From positions 1-54,734 of the forward strand of contig NZ_BMWB01000036.1 in assembly GCF_014651015.1 (NCBI RefSeq): DNA of 54,734 nt. Reading direction: 5' to 3'. The notes beneath the pieces were generated by a model. It saw nothing but the letters and a program-made list of their open reading frames with translations, did not search any database and was not told the origin of the DNA. This document shows positions 41,927 to 50,022 of this stretch, piece by piece. Each line of letters starts with the position of its first letter. The first letter of the stretch is position 1. Position numbers and translations under genes: made by a program. The stretch is from Streptomyces xantholiticus. Its GTDB lineage: Bacteria; Actinomycetota; Actinomycetes; Streptomycetales; Streptomycetaceae.

Positions 41927-43027
41927 ATGGAACCGGTCACCCTAGGGGTGGAAGAGGAATATCTGCTGCTCGACCCGGAGACATGGGTGCCGGTATCGCT
42001 GGCGGAGCAGGTGCGCGCGGCCGCGGGCCTGGCACCGATCATCGGCGAGGGCGAACTGCACTCGGAGCTGCTGCAGGTGCAGGTGGAAGTGGCCACGCCC
42101 GTGTGCACCGACCTCGAGGAGGTCGGCGGGCACCTGCTGCGCATGCGGCACGCGGTCGGCGCCGCCGCCGAGGCCAACGGCTGCCGGCTCGCTGCCTGCG
42201 CGACGCCGCCGCTCAGGGGGGCCGTGTCGGCGCTGGTGACCGAGAAGCCCCGTTATCGCGCCATGCGTGTGCAGGCCCCGCAACTGGTGGCGGAGCAGTT
42301 GGTCAACGGGATGCACGTACATGTGGCGGTGCCGTCGCGCGAGATCGGGGTGGCTGTCCTGAACCGCATCCGCGGCTGGCTGCCCGTGCTGGTCGCCATG
42401 TCCGCGAATTCGCCGCTGTGGGACGGGCAGGACACCGGATTCGCCAGCTGGCGCACCGTGATCTACGGGCGCTGGCCGGTCAGCGGGCCGCCGCCGGCCT
42501 TCCGGGACCTCTACGACCACAGGGAGCGTATCGAAACGCTGCTGGCCAGCGGCATCATCTCCGACACCGGGCAGCTGTACTGGCAGGCCCGGCTGTCCGA
42601 CCGCTTCCCGACCGTGGAAGTCCGCTGCCCCGACGTTCAGTTGCGTGCCGACGAAGCGGTCATGCTCGCCGGCATCGTACGCGCGCTGGTCACCGTCGCG
42701 ATCCACGAGGCCCAAGCCGGTACGCCGGTGATCACCGGCCCTCCCGAGATCGTGCAGGCAGCGAACTGGCAGGCCGCCCGGCATGGACTGAACGGCCATC
42801 TGATCACCGCGACGGGGGAGCGGCGGAGCGCGGGCGACGTCGTCGCGCTGCTGATGGAGCACATCGCGCCCGCGTTGGAGGCCGCGGGCGACAGCCGGGA
42901 GGTGGTGGCGCTGGTGCACCGGCTGCTGCAGGACGGCACACCGGCCGACCGGCAGCGGCGGGCACTGGCGGAGGGCGGCGTGAAAGCGGTGACCGAGATG
43001 GTGGTCGCGGAGACCACGGCCCCTTGA
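41927..43027 (+). CDS. YbdK-type carboxylate-amine ligase (glutamate-cysteine ligase-like)
   Basis: The 366-residue protein starts VTLGVEEEYLLLDPETW, the hallmark of the GCS2/YbdK family, in which the glutamates bind Mg-ATP. It continues with ELHSELLQVQVEVATPVC, NGMHVHVAVPSREIGV and TVEVRCPDVQLRADEAVMLAGIV. Such enzymes form gamma-glutamyl amides with weak glutamate-cysteine ligase activity in E. coli YbdK; the natural substrate is usually unknown. EgtA, which starts ergothioneine synthesis, is a related protein. The ATG at 41927 is clear from the conserved start. It is convergent with a DHA2 exporter gene. Confidence 0.9.
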   Translation: MEPVTLGVEEEYLLLDPETWVPVSLAEQVRAAAGLAPIIGEGELHSELLQVQVEVATPVCTDLEEVGGHLLRMRHAVGAAAEANGCRLAACATPPLRGAVSALVTEKPRYRAMRVQAPQLVAEQLVNGMHVHVAVPSREIGVAVLNRIRGWLPVLVAMSANSPLWDGQDTGFASWRTVIYGRWPVSGPPPAFRDLYDHRERIETLLASGIISDTGQLYWQARLSDRFPTVEVRCPDVQLRADEAVMLAGIVRALVTVAIHEAQAGTPVITGPPEIVQAANWQAARHGLNGHLITATGERRSAGDVVALLMEHIAPALEAAGDSREVVALVHRLLQDGTPADRQRRALAEGGVKAVTEMVVAETTAP

Positions 43028-43056
43028 TCACGCCGAGAGGGTTGATCACGCCGAGA
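43024..43056. repeat. Short tandem repeat at the ybdK stop
   Basis: TTGATCACGCCGAGA occurs twice with an 18-base period; the first copy covers the ligase gene's stop codon. The second copy continues into CGGCCTCGG, which can pair with the CCGAG of the repeat to form a small stem. It may act as a weak terminator between convergent genes. It is probably a replication-slippage duplication. Confidence 0.4.
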
Positions 43057-43072
43057 CGGCCTCGGCCTCAGG

Positions 43073-44587
43073 TCACCGGCGACCGGACCGGGCGCACCGG
43101 TCGCGAGCCGCCGGCGTCGTCGTCGGGCGCAGCCTGCGCCCGACGACGTAATCGGCCAGCGAGATGACCAGAGCAGCCACGACGAAGGCGACCGACACGA
43201 TCAGTCCGGCGTCGAAGGCGGAGGACCAGTCACCCGGACCGAGATTGGCGAAGAACACCGAACCGACGGCGGCGATGCCCACGGCGGAGCCGACCCGCTG
43301 CGCGGTCTGCAGCGTGCCGGCCGCGCTGCCAGCCGAACCCACCGGCACCTGGCCCAGGGTCAGCGTCTGATTGGGCGCGATCACCAGGCCGCCGCCCAGC
43401 CCGGCGAACAGCAGCGGGGCCGCCATGGCCCATCCGGCCCCCCGGCCGGGAACCAGCCCGACGGCGATCGCGGTTCCGGTGAGCCCCAGGGCGACCATCG
43501 TCAGACCGACGGTGATCAGGGGTCTGCCGAACCGGCTCACCAGCCGGCCACCCACGTTCGCGGCGACCCCCGAGCCGACTGCGAACGGCGTGATGGCGGC
43601 CCCGGCCAGCAGCGCGCTGTACTGGAGGCCGCTCTGCAGATAGAGCGTCGAGACGAAGAAGATCGACGTGAAACCGGCGAAGTAGAAGAGGATGAGCAGG
43701 CATCCGAGCCAGTAGCTGCGGACCCGGAACAGCGACAGGTCCAGTACGGGCTCCTCGCCGCGCTCCCGCCAACGGCGCTCCCAGCCCACGAAGCACGCGA
43801 GCAGCACCGCGGAGGGGACGAGCAGCAGCCACTTCCACGGCCCCTCCCACTGGTGCGTCTGGACGAACGGCAGGAGCAGTGTCAGTACTCCGGCCCCGAG
43901 CAGCACGACACCGACGGGGTCGAGCCGGCGCACGGTGATCCGGCCCGCCGAAGGGGTGTCGGGCAGGAGCCGCCTGGCCAGGACCAGGCAGACCGCACCG
44001 AGCGGGAGGTTCACGTAGAACACCCAGCGCCACCCCTCCTGTGCCCCGGCGAGCTGGATGATCAGTCCGCCGAGCAGGGGGCCGACGGCGGTGGAGACAG
44101 CGACGACGGTGCTGAAGACGCCGAAGGCGCGACCGCGTTCGTGGTCGGGGAACATCTGCTGGATCAGCGCCGAGATCTGGGGCGTGATCAGGCCTCCCGC
44201 GAATCCTTGCGCCACCCGGGCGACGACCAGCCAGGTGCCCGACTGGGCAGCACCGCAGGCGGCCGAGGCCAGGGTGAACAGGGCCAGCCCCAGCATGAAC
44301 ACCGCACGACGCCCGCGCGCGTCGCCGAGGCGCCCGCCCGGGACCAGCACGAGTCCGAAGGCCAGCGCGTACCCGGACAGCACCCATTGCAGGACGGACT
44401 CCTGCGCGTCGAGCCCTTCACGGATGGACGGCAGGGCCACATTCACGATCGAGACGTCCAGCAGTGTCATGAAACCCGCCATGAGACAGACGGCGAGTGC
44501 CTGCCACCGCTGCCGGCCGGAGAGGTCGCCTGCTGCGAGCGGTCGGACACCGCTCGGCGGGGTCCCGCCGGACGCATCCGATGTCAC
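43073..44587 (-). CDS. MFS drug exporter, 14-TM DHA2 type
   Basis: The 504-residue protein is a proton-driven multidrug exporter of the EmrB/QacA type. It has LAVCLMAGFMTLLDVSIVNVALPSI in TM1, the DHA2 signature. Motif A reads GGRLGDARGRRAVFMLGL, motif C-like segments include VAVSTAVGPLLGGLII, and WRWVFYVNLPLG stands before TM6. Fourteen segments can be counted. The GTG at 44587 has AGGTGG ahead. It is divergent from the amidotransferase gene over a ~430-base gap. No TetR gene is adjacent. Confidence 0.9.
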   Translation of the reverse strand: MTSDASGGTPPSGVRPLAAGDLSGRQRWQALAVCLMAGFMTLLDVSIVNVALPSIREGLDAQESVLQWVLSGYALAFGLVLVPGGRLGDARGRRAVFMLGLALFTLASAACGAAQSGTWLVVARVAQGFAGGLITPQISALIQQMFPDHERGRAFGVFSTVVAVSTAVGPLLGGLIIQLAGAQEGWRWVFYVNLPLGAVCLVLARRLLPDTPSAGRITVRRLDPVGVVLLGAGVLTLLLPFVQTHQWEGPWKWLLLVPSAVLLACFVGWERRWRERGEEPVLDLSLFRVRSYWLGCLLILFYFAGFTSIFFVSTLYLQSGLQYSALLAGAAITPFAVGSGVAANVGGRLVSRFGRPLITVGLTMVALGLTGTAIAVGLVPGRGAGWAMAAPLLFAGLGGGLVIAPNQTLTLGQVPVGSAGSAAGTLQTAQRVGSAVGIAAVGSVFFANLGPGDWSSAFDAGLIVSVAFVVAALVISLADYVVGRRLRPTTTPAARDRCARSGRR

Positions 44588-45017
44588 AAGACCACCTCAT
44601 CTGCACCGTAGTCCGCGCGCGGTTCCATCGAGGCGCACCGACTTCTCCACCGCCACTGTGGCAGCTCCGGGGCCGACCGGCTCGCGAACGGCGCGAGGAC
44701 ACACCGACGGCCGGTGCGCAGTCCGGGCCGCGGCCGGACGAACGGCCGCGGCGCCGGGCCCCGCTGCAGCGGTCATGCGGCCCTGCCCGGACCGGGCGGC
44801 AGGCGGAAGACGGGCACGGCCGGTCCGCGAGATCGTCGCCCCGGCCCGCGGCCGGCCCTGGAGGGCCGGGCGGTGCATTGACAGTCAGGCTCATGGGCGG
44901 CCGGACACCCGCTTCGGTCCTGCGTGGCGATCAACCGGCAGGACAAGTGACCATGGAAGCGTCGGGCCGCACAGGCAGAGAGGCGCCGATTCCGGGGGCG
45001 GAGAGGAGAGGTCCCAG
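44588..45017. other. Divergent intergenic region
   Basis: These 430 bases separate the DHA2 exporter and the class II amidotransferase starts. No gene, RNA or palindromic operator stands out. Promoters of both genes must lie here. Confidence 0.35.
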
Positions 45018-45881
45018 ATGTGCCGATGGCTGGCCTACACGGGCACGTCCGTGCTCCTCGACTCCGTGCTCTACCGCCCCGCACACTCCCTCATCGACCA
45101 GAGCCTGCATGCCAGGATGGGGGTCGAGACGACCAACGGAGACGGGTTCGGCATCGGCTGGTACAGCCCCGGGATGGGCACCCCGGCCGTCGTGAGGGAA
45201 ACGGGGCCCGCGTGGAACAACCGCAATCTCCGCGAGATCTCGGCGCACATCCGCTCCCACATGTTCTTCGCCCACATCCGGGCGTCGACCGGCTCTGCCA
45301 TCCAGCAGACGAACTGCCACCCGTTCCGCCACGGGCGCTGGCTGTGGATGCACAACGGCGCGATCGCCGACTTCCACCGGCTGCGCCGGGACCTCTGCCT
45401 GGTCATCGACCCGTCCCTGTTCGCCGACATCGAGGGCTCGACCGACTCCGAGGTGATGTTCTACCTGGCGCTCACCTTCGGCCTGGACCAGGACCCGCTG
45501 ACGGCCGTCGCCCGCATGGCGGGGCATGTGGAGACCCTGGGCCGCCGGCACGGCGTGGAGCATCCACTGCAGATGACCGTCGCGGTGACGGACGGGAAGG
45601 GGCTGTGGGCGTTCCGCTACTCCAGCGAGCGGCGCTCGCGGTCGCTCTACTACAGCGCCGAGGTCGACACTCTGCGCGAGCTGCACCCCGACCTGCAGTT
45701 CCTGGAGGGGCTGTCCGTCGAGACACGGCTCGTCGTGTCGGAGCCGCTCAGCGGGCTGCCGGGAGCCTGGAACGAGTTCCCCGAGAGCAGTTGCGGTCTC
45801 GTCGGGGCCGGCGACGACTTCGTCCAGGAGTTCGTCCCGCTGACGACGGACGGTGAACTGTCGCACCATCCGGTGCGTTGA
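45018..45881 (+). CDS. Class II glutamine amidotransferase (EgtC/YafJ-like)
   Basis: The 287-residue protein begins MCRWLAYTG, so Cys2 becomes the N-terminal nucleophile after methionine removal. It has the Ntn-hydrolase pattern NGDGFGIGWY, FAHIRASTGSAIQQTNCHPF and HNGAIADF, typical of stand-alone GATase class II proteins such as YafJ and EgtC. It should cleave a gamma-glutamyl amide. In ergothioneine synthesis EgtC removes glutamate from gamma-glutamyl-hercynylcysteine sulfoxide, but the remaining egt genes are absent here. GGAGAGG precedes the ATG at 45018. The ligase at 41927 could in principle supply a gamma-glutamyl substrate. Confidence 0.88.
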   Translation: MCRWLAYTGTSVLLDSVLYRPAHSLIDQSLHARMGVETTNGDGFGIGWYSPGMGTPAVVRETGPAWNNRNLREISAHIRSHMFFAHIRASTGSAIQQTNCHPFRHGRWLWMHNGAIADFHRLRRDLCLVIDPSLFADIEGSTDSEVMFYLALTFGLDQDPLTAVARMAGHVETLGRRHGVEHPLQMTVAVTDGKGLWAFRYSSERRSRSLYYSAEVDTLRELHPDLQFLEGLSVETRLVVSEPLSGLPGAWNEFPESSCGLVGAGDDFVQEFVPLTTDGELSHHPVR

Positions 45882-46128
45882 CCTCCGGCCCGGCTTCCAC
45901 GGAACCGGTCGTCGTTCACCGGTTCGGCCTGCCCGCGCGCCGGCGCTGCCCACTCGCCCCCGTCCTCGCTTCCGCACGCTGCCCGGCCCGGGAACCTCAC
46001 GGGGAGCGGCCGCCCGCCCCGCACGCCGACCGTCACCAAACCTCCCGGTGGGAGTTCCGGGGAAAGAGGCGACCGCGCACGAATGTCACTTACGGCACGG
46101 GGCATACGGAATTTCGGAGGCGATGAAG

Positions 46129-46299
46129 ATGATTCCCCTGCTTCTGGTCCTATTGCTCGTGCTCATTCTCTTCGGGGCCGGTTTTGCCCTGGAGGCGCTC
46201 TGGTGGATCGCCGCCGTGATCCTCGTGCTGTGGCTGCTGGGATTCGTGATCCGGCCGGCCGCTTCGGGCGGGCGGCGAAGCCGCTGGTACCGCTGGTAG
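46129..46299 (+). CDS. Small hydrophobic membrane protein
   Basis: This 56-residue protein has two membrane helices (IPLLLVLLLVLILFGAGFALE and LWWIAAVILVLWLLGFVI) and a basic tail ending RRSRWYRW. Such tiny hydrophobic proteins are widespread in Streptomyces and of unknown function, possibly stress-related. The ATG at 46129 is preferred because GGAGG lies eight bases ahead; the ATG at 46123 is too close to that site. It stands alone. Confidence 0.8.
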   Translation: MIPLLLVLLLVLILFGAGFALEALWWIAAVILVLWLLGFVIRPAASGGRRSRWYRW

Positions 46300-46951
46300 A
46301 AATTCCCGCGCCCGAAAAGGGGGCGGTGTGCACGCCGCCGTCGATGCAGTATCTCGCCGGCAGGTCGAGGCGCTCGAGAACTCCGGGGCGAGACGGTTGG
46401 GCCGGCTGGTCGCTCATACGCCGGGCAGTGCCTGCGCCAGGCCGCACTTGCCAAATTTCAGAAGGCCGGTGCGGCGGGCAGGCACGGCGTGGAGCGCCGC
46501 GGCCAACTTCCCTGCCGTTCCTCTCACAGCTCGCACGGATACGCCCCTTCCGCGGTCGGTGAGGCGCAGTTCCGGCTGGAGCACCACACCGACGACGACC
46601 CGCCCCTCATCGCATTGAGGTGTCGGTGGGCGTGGGCGTGCCGGGACGCCATCCGTAACTGGTTCAGCAGGACGGCTCTCAGCCGCCGACGTTGCGGAGT
46701 GCCGTGCGGCGGCGGCCGTGAGCCGACTCGGCTCACTCAGCAGCGGCCCTACCCACAGGGCGGCGGGAGTCTCGAGTCCCGGCGGGTTCTCGGTCGCGGG
46801 CAGTCCCCGGTGTGCAGCTCGAGTCGGCAGTACGCACGGTGCGCGTGCACGGTCGAGGTGCCAACCGTGATCGCGCGGAGGCAGCGGGCCGGTGCCCATG
46901 TCCGCCGCGCTGCGCGTTCCGGCCACCCCCGCTACTGTCGGTGATTGACTC
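46300..46951. other. Gap without recognised gene before the betaine operon
   Basis: About 650 bases with no supported gene. A minus-strand frame starting near 46411 (SDQPAQPSRPGVLERLDLP, then ARYCIDGGVHTAPFSG) looks coding-like for ~40 residues, but it runs antisense into the small membrane protein gene and is not recognised. The region probably holds debris and the upstream part of the betaine promoter. Confidence 0.3.
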
Positions 46952-46969
46952 ATCGGACGCCCGTCCGAT
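46952..46969. promoter_or_regulatory. Perfect palindromic operator before the betaine operon
   Basis: ATCGGACGCCCGTCCGAT is an 18-base palindrome with 8-base arms, lying 15 bases before the aldehyde dehydrogenase start and just ahead of its GGAGG site. A TetR-family repressor such as a BetI-like protein would fit this form. No regulator gene is adjacent, so the factor must be encoded elsewhere. Confidence 0.6.
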
Positions 46970-46983
46970 CCTTGGAGGTCGCC

Positions 46984-48453
46984 ATGCCGGAGCTCTTCAT
47001 CGGTGGCGTCTGGACCGCCGCTGCCGAGGGCGGAACGCGGGAGATCCGCTGCCCGGCCGACGGTTCGCTCGTCGCGACGGTCGACGAGGCCGGGCCGAAG
47101 GACGCCGCCGCGGCGATCGCCGCAGCACGCGAGGCCTACGACCACGGCCCTTGGCCCCGCACCCCGGCCGCCGAGCGCGGAGCCCTGCTCCTGCGCACGG
47201 CCGAGCTGCTGGAGCGCGACAAGGACGCCCTCGCCCGGGCCGAATCCCTCGACACGGGCAAGCGGCTCGTCGAGAGCGCCTACGACATGGACGACATCGC
47301 CAACTGCTTCCGGTACTTCGGCAACCTGGTCGCGGCGGGCGGCGGCGACCGTGTCGTCGACACGGGGGACCCGGGCGTCGACAGCAGAGTCGTCCACGAG
47401 CCGGTGGGTGTGTGCGCACTGATCACTCCCTGGAACTATCCACTGCTGCAGACCGCGTGGAAGGTGGCGCCCGCACTGGGCGCCGGGAACACGTTCGTGC
47501 TGAAACCCAGTGAACTGACCCCGCACACCGCCGTCATGCTGATGCGGCTGCTCACCGAGGCCGGTCTGCCCGAGGGAACTGCCAACCTGTTGCTCGGCGC
47601 GGGCCCCGCCGCCGGGGCTCCGCTCACCGAGGACCCGCGGGTCGATCTCGTCTCGTTCACCGGCGGCCTGGTCACCGGCCGGCGCATCATGGCGGCAGCC
47701 GCGCCGACGGTGAAGAAGGTGGCCCTGGAGCTGGGCGGCAAGAACCCCAACATCGTCTTCGCCGACGCGGACTTCGCAGCCGCCGTCGACCACGCCCTGA
47801 TGGCGGTCTTCCTGCACTCGGGTCAGGTCTGCTCGGCCGGCGCACGGCTGCTGGTCCAGGACGAGCTGCACGACTCGTTCGTCGACGCGATCGTCGAGCA
47901 GACCCAGCGCATTCCACTCGGCGGCCCCTTCGACGAGAACGCCCGCACCGGGCCGCTGATCTCCGCCGCCCACCGCGACAAGATCGAGGCCTACGTGGCC
48001 GCGGGGCTGGCCGAGGGAGCCGTGCTGCGCTGCGGTGGACAGCGCCCGGAGCAGGCCGAACTCAAGGACGGCTTCTACTACCTGCCGACCGTCCTGGACG
48101 AATGCGACGCCAGGATGTCCGTCATCCGCGACGAATCCTTCGGTCCGGTATTGACCGTGGAGCGGTTCCACGACGAGGACGAGGCCGTGGCACTGGCCAA
48201 CAGCACCGTCTACGGGCTGGCGGGCGCGGTGTGGACCGAGGACACCGACCGCGGGCACCGGGTCGCCTCGCGCGTCCGGGCCGGCACCATGTGGATCAAC
48301 GACTTCCACCCTTACGTCCCCCAGGCCGAGTGGGGCGGCATGAAGCAGTCCGGCTTCGGCCGCGAACTGGGGCCCGCCGGGCTGGCTGAGTACCAGGAGG
48401 CCAAACACGTCTGGCGGAGACTCTCGCCCGCTCCGCAGAGGTGGTTCTCGTGA
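46984..48453 (+). CDS. Betaine aldehyde dehydrogenase-type ALDH
   Basis: The enzyme should oxidise betaine aldehyde to glycine betaine with NAD(P)+. The 489-residue protein has all ALDH catalytic elements: TPWNYPL with Asn151, LELGGKNPNIVF with Glu249, and SGQVCSAGARL with catalytic Cys283. The C-terminal ESFGPVLTVERF and MKQSGFGRELG are also present. TTGGAGGTCGCC precedes the ATG at 46984. A GTGA overlap joins it to the permease gene, and choline oxidase follows, which supports the betaine assignment over other aldehydes. The palindrome just upstream suggests choline- or osmotic-responsive repression. Confidence 0.88.
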   Translation: MPELFIGGVWTAAAEGGTREIRCPADGSLVATVDEAGPKDAAAAIAAAREAYDHGPWPRTPAAERGALLLRTAELLERDKDALARAESLDTGKRLVESAYDMDDIANCFRYFGNLVAAGGGDRVVDTGDPGVDSRVVHEPVGVCALITPWNYPLLQTAWKVAPALGAGNTFVLKPSELTPHTAVMLMRLLTEAGLPEGTANLLLGAGPAAGAPLTEDPRVDLVSFTGGLVTGRRIMAAAAPTVKKVALELGGKNPNIVFADADFAAAVDHALMAVFLHSGQVCSAGARLLVQDELHDSFVDAIVEQTQRIPLGGPFDENARTGPLISAAHRDKIEAYVAAGLAEGAVLRCGGQRPEQAELKDGFYYLPTVLDECDARMSVIRDESFGPVLTVERFHDEDEAVALANSTVYGLAGAVWTEDTDRGHRVASRVRAGTMWINDFHPYVPQAEWGGMKQSGFGRELGPAGLAEYQEAKHVWRRLSPAPQRWFS

Positions 48454-49988
48454 CCACGAGGGCGGAGGGCCCCGGCGGACGCGAAACGGTGCACGGCGAC
48501 GACTCGCTCGCCGAACTGGGATACCGGCCGGAACTGAAGCGCACACTCGGCAACTTCCACACCTTCGCCGCCGGGATCAGCTACATCTCGATCCTCACCG
48601 GCACGTTCCAGCTGTTCTACTTCGGCGTCAGCTTCGGCGGGCCGGCCTACTGGTGGTCCTGGCCCATGGTGTTCGCCGGCCAGCTCATGGTGGCGCTCTG
48701 CTTCTGCGAGCTGGCGGGCCGCTATCCCGTCGCCGGCTCGGTCTACAACTGGGCCAAGAAGATGGGCGGTCCGCACGTGGGCTGGCTCGGCGGCTGGATG
48801 ATGACGACGGCCACCATGGTCACCCTGTCCGCCGTCGCGCTCGCCTACCAGATCACACTCCCGCAGATCGACGACTGGTTCCAGTTCGTCGGCGACGGCA
48901 GCAGGCCGGGTGACGCCGCTGCCAATGCGGTCCTGCTGGGCACGGTGCTGATCCTCTTCTCGACGGTGGTCAACGCGTTCGGCGTACAGCTGATGGCCCG
49001 GATCAACTCGGCCGGTGTTTTCATCGAGCTGATCGCGGCCGTCGCCCTGATCGTCTTCCTCGCGGCCCACATCACCCGCGGGCCGAGCAGCGTGCTCACC
49101 GAGACGTACGGGCTGGGAAGCGGCGGGAGCCTCGGCTACTTCGGTGCGTTCCTCACCGCGTCCTTGGCGTCGGCGTACGTGATGTACGGCTTCGACACCG
49201 CCTCCTCGCTCGGCGAGGAGTCCCATGACCCGGGGCGCAACGCCCCGCGGGCGATTCTGCGGGCACTGATCGCCTCCTTCCTGATCGGCGGGTTCATCCT
49301 GCTGTTCGCCCTGATGGCCGTGCCCGATCTGCATGCGAAGGAGCTGTCCACCGGCGGACTGCAGTACGTGGTGCTCGAGACGCTCGGCTCGACGATCGGC
49401 GAGATCTTCCTGTGGTGCGTCGTCGTCGCCATCACGGTGTGCGTACTGGCCGTCCACGCCGCCGGAATCCGGCTGATGTTCGCGATGGCCAGGGACAACA
49501 ACCTGCCGGCCGGCTCGGCTCTCGCGAAGGTCAGCCCCCGGTTCCGGACGCCGGTGATTCCCGCGGTGCTGATCGGCGCCGTCGGCGTGATCATCCTTGT
49601 CATCAACGTCAACCAGCCGCAGATCTTCTCGGTGATCACCAGTATCGCGATCATCATGATCTACGTGGCGTACCTGATGGTGACGGGGCCGATGCTCGTC
49701 CAGCGGCTGCGTGGCAGGTGGCGGCCGCAGGAGGGCCGTTTCTCGCTCGGCCGGTTCGGTCTGCCCGTCAACATCCTTGCGGTGCTGTGGGGGGCGGCGA
49801 TGTCGCTGAACCTGGCGTGGCCGAGGGCCGAGGTCTACAACGCGACGGGTCCGCAGCACTGGTATCTGCGCTGGGGGGCGTTCTTGTTCATCGGCATCGT
49901 GGCCGTCGGCGGCTTCGCCTACTACTGGTTCGTGCAACGGCACCGTACGGGCGTACTGGCGGAGCACCGGGCGGACACCGCCCCCTGA
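48450..49988 (+). CDS. APC-superfamily amino acid/choline permease
   Basis: The 512-residue membrane protein has twelve predicted helices and the APC-family start, with GISYISILTGTFQLFYFGVSFGGPAYWW. CFCELAGRYPVAGSVYNWAKKM and YGFDTASSLGEESHDPGRNAPRAI are segments typical of GABA/choline-type APC transporters. Given the flanking genes it probably imports choline or betaine precursors. The GTG at 48450 overlaps the dehydrogenase stop (GTGA); a GTG at 48441 is possible. Choline oxidase begins 34 bases after its stop. Confidence 0.87.
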   Translation: MTTRAEGPGGRETVHGDDSLAELGYRPELKRTLGNFHTFAAGISYISILTGTFQLFYFGVSFGGPAYWWSWPMVFAGQLMVALCFCELAGRYPVAGSVYNWAKKMGGPHVGWLGGWMMTTATMVTLSAVALAYQITLPQIDDWFQFVGDGSRPGDAAANAVLLGTVLILFSTVVNAFGVQLMARINSAGVFIELIAAVALIVFLAAHITRGPSSVLTETYGLGSGGSLGYFGAFLTASLASAYVMYGFDTASSLGEESHDPGRNAPRAILRALIASFLIGGFILLFALMAVPDLHAKELSTGGLQYVVLETLGSTIGEIFLWCVVVAITVCVLAVHAAGIRLMFAMARDNNLPAGSALAKVSPRFRTPVIPAVLIGAVGVIILVINVNQPQIFSVITSIAIIMIYVAYLMVTGPMLVQRLRGRWRPQEGRFSLGRFGLPVNILAVLWGAAMSLNLAWPRAEVYNATGPQHWYLRWGAFLFIGIVAVGGFAYYWFVQRHRTGVLAEHRADTAP

Positions 49989-50022
49989 CCCGGTACCGCC
50001 GGCCCCCGTGATGGGAGAGACC

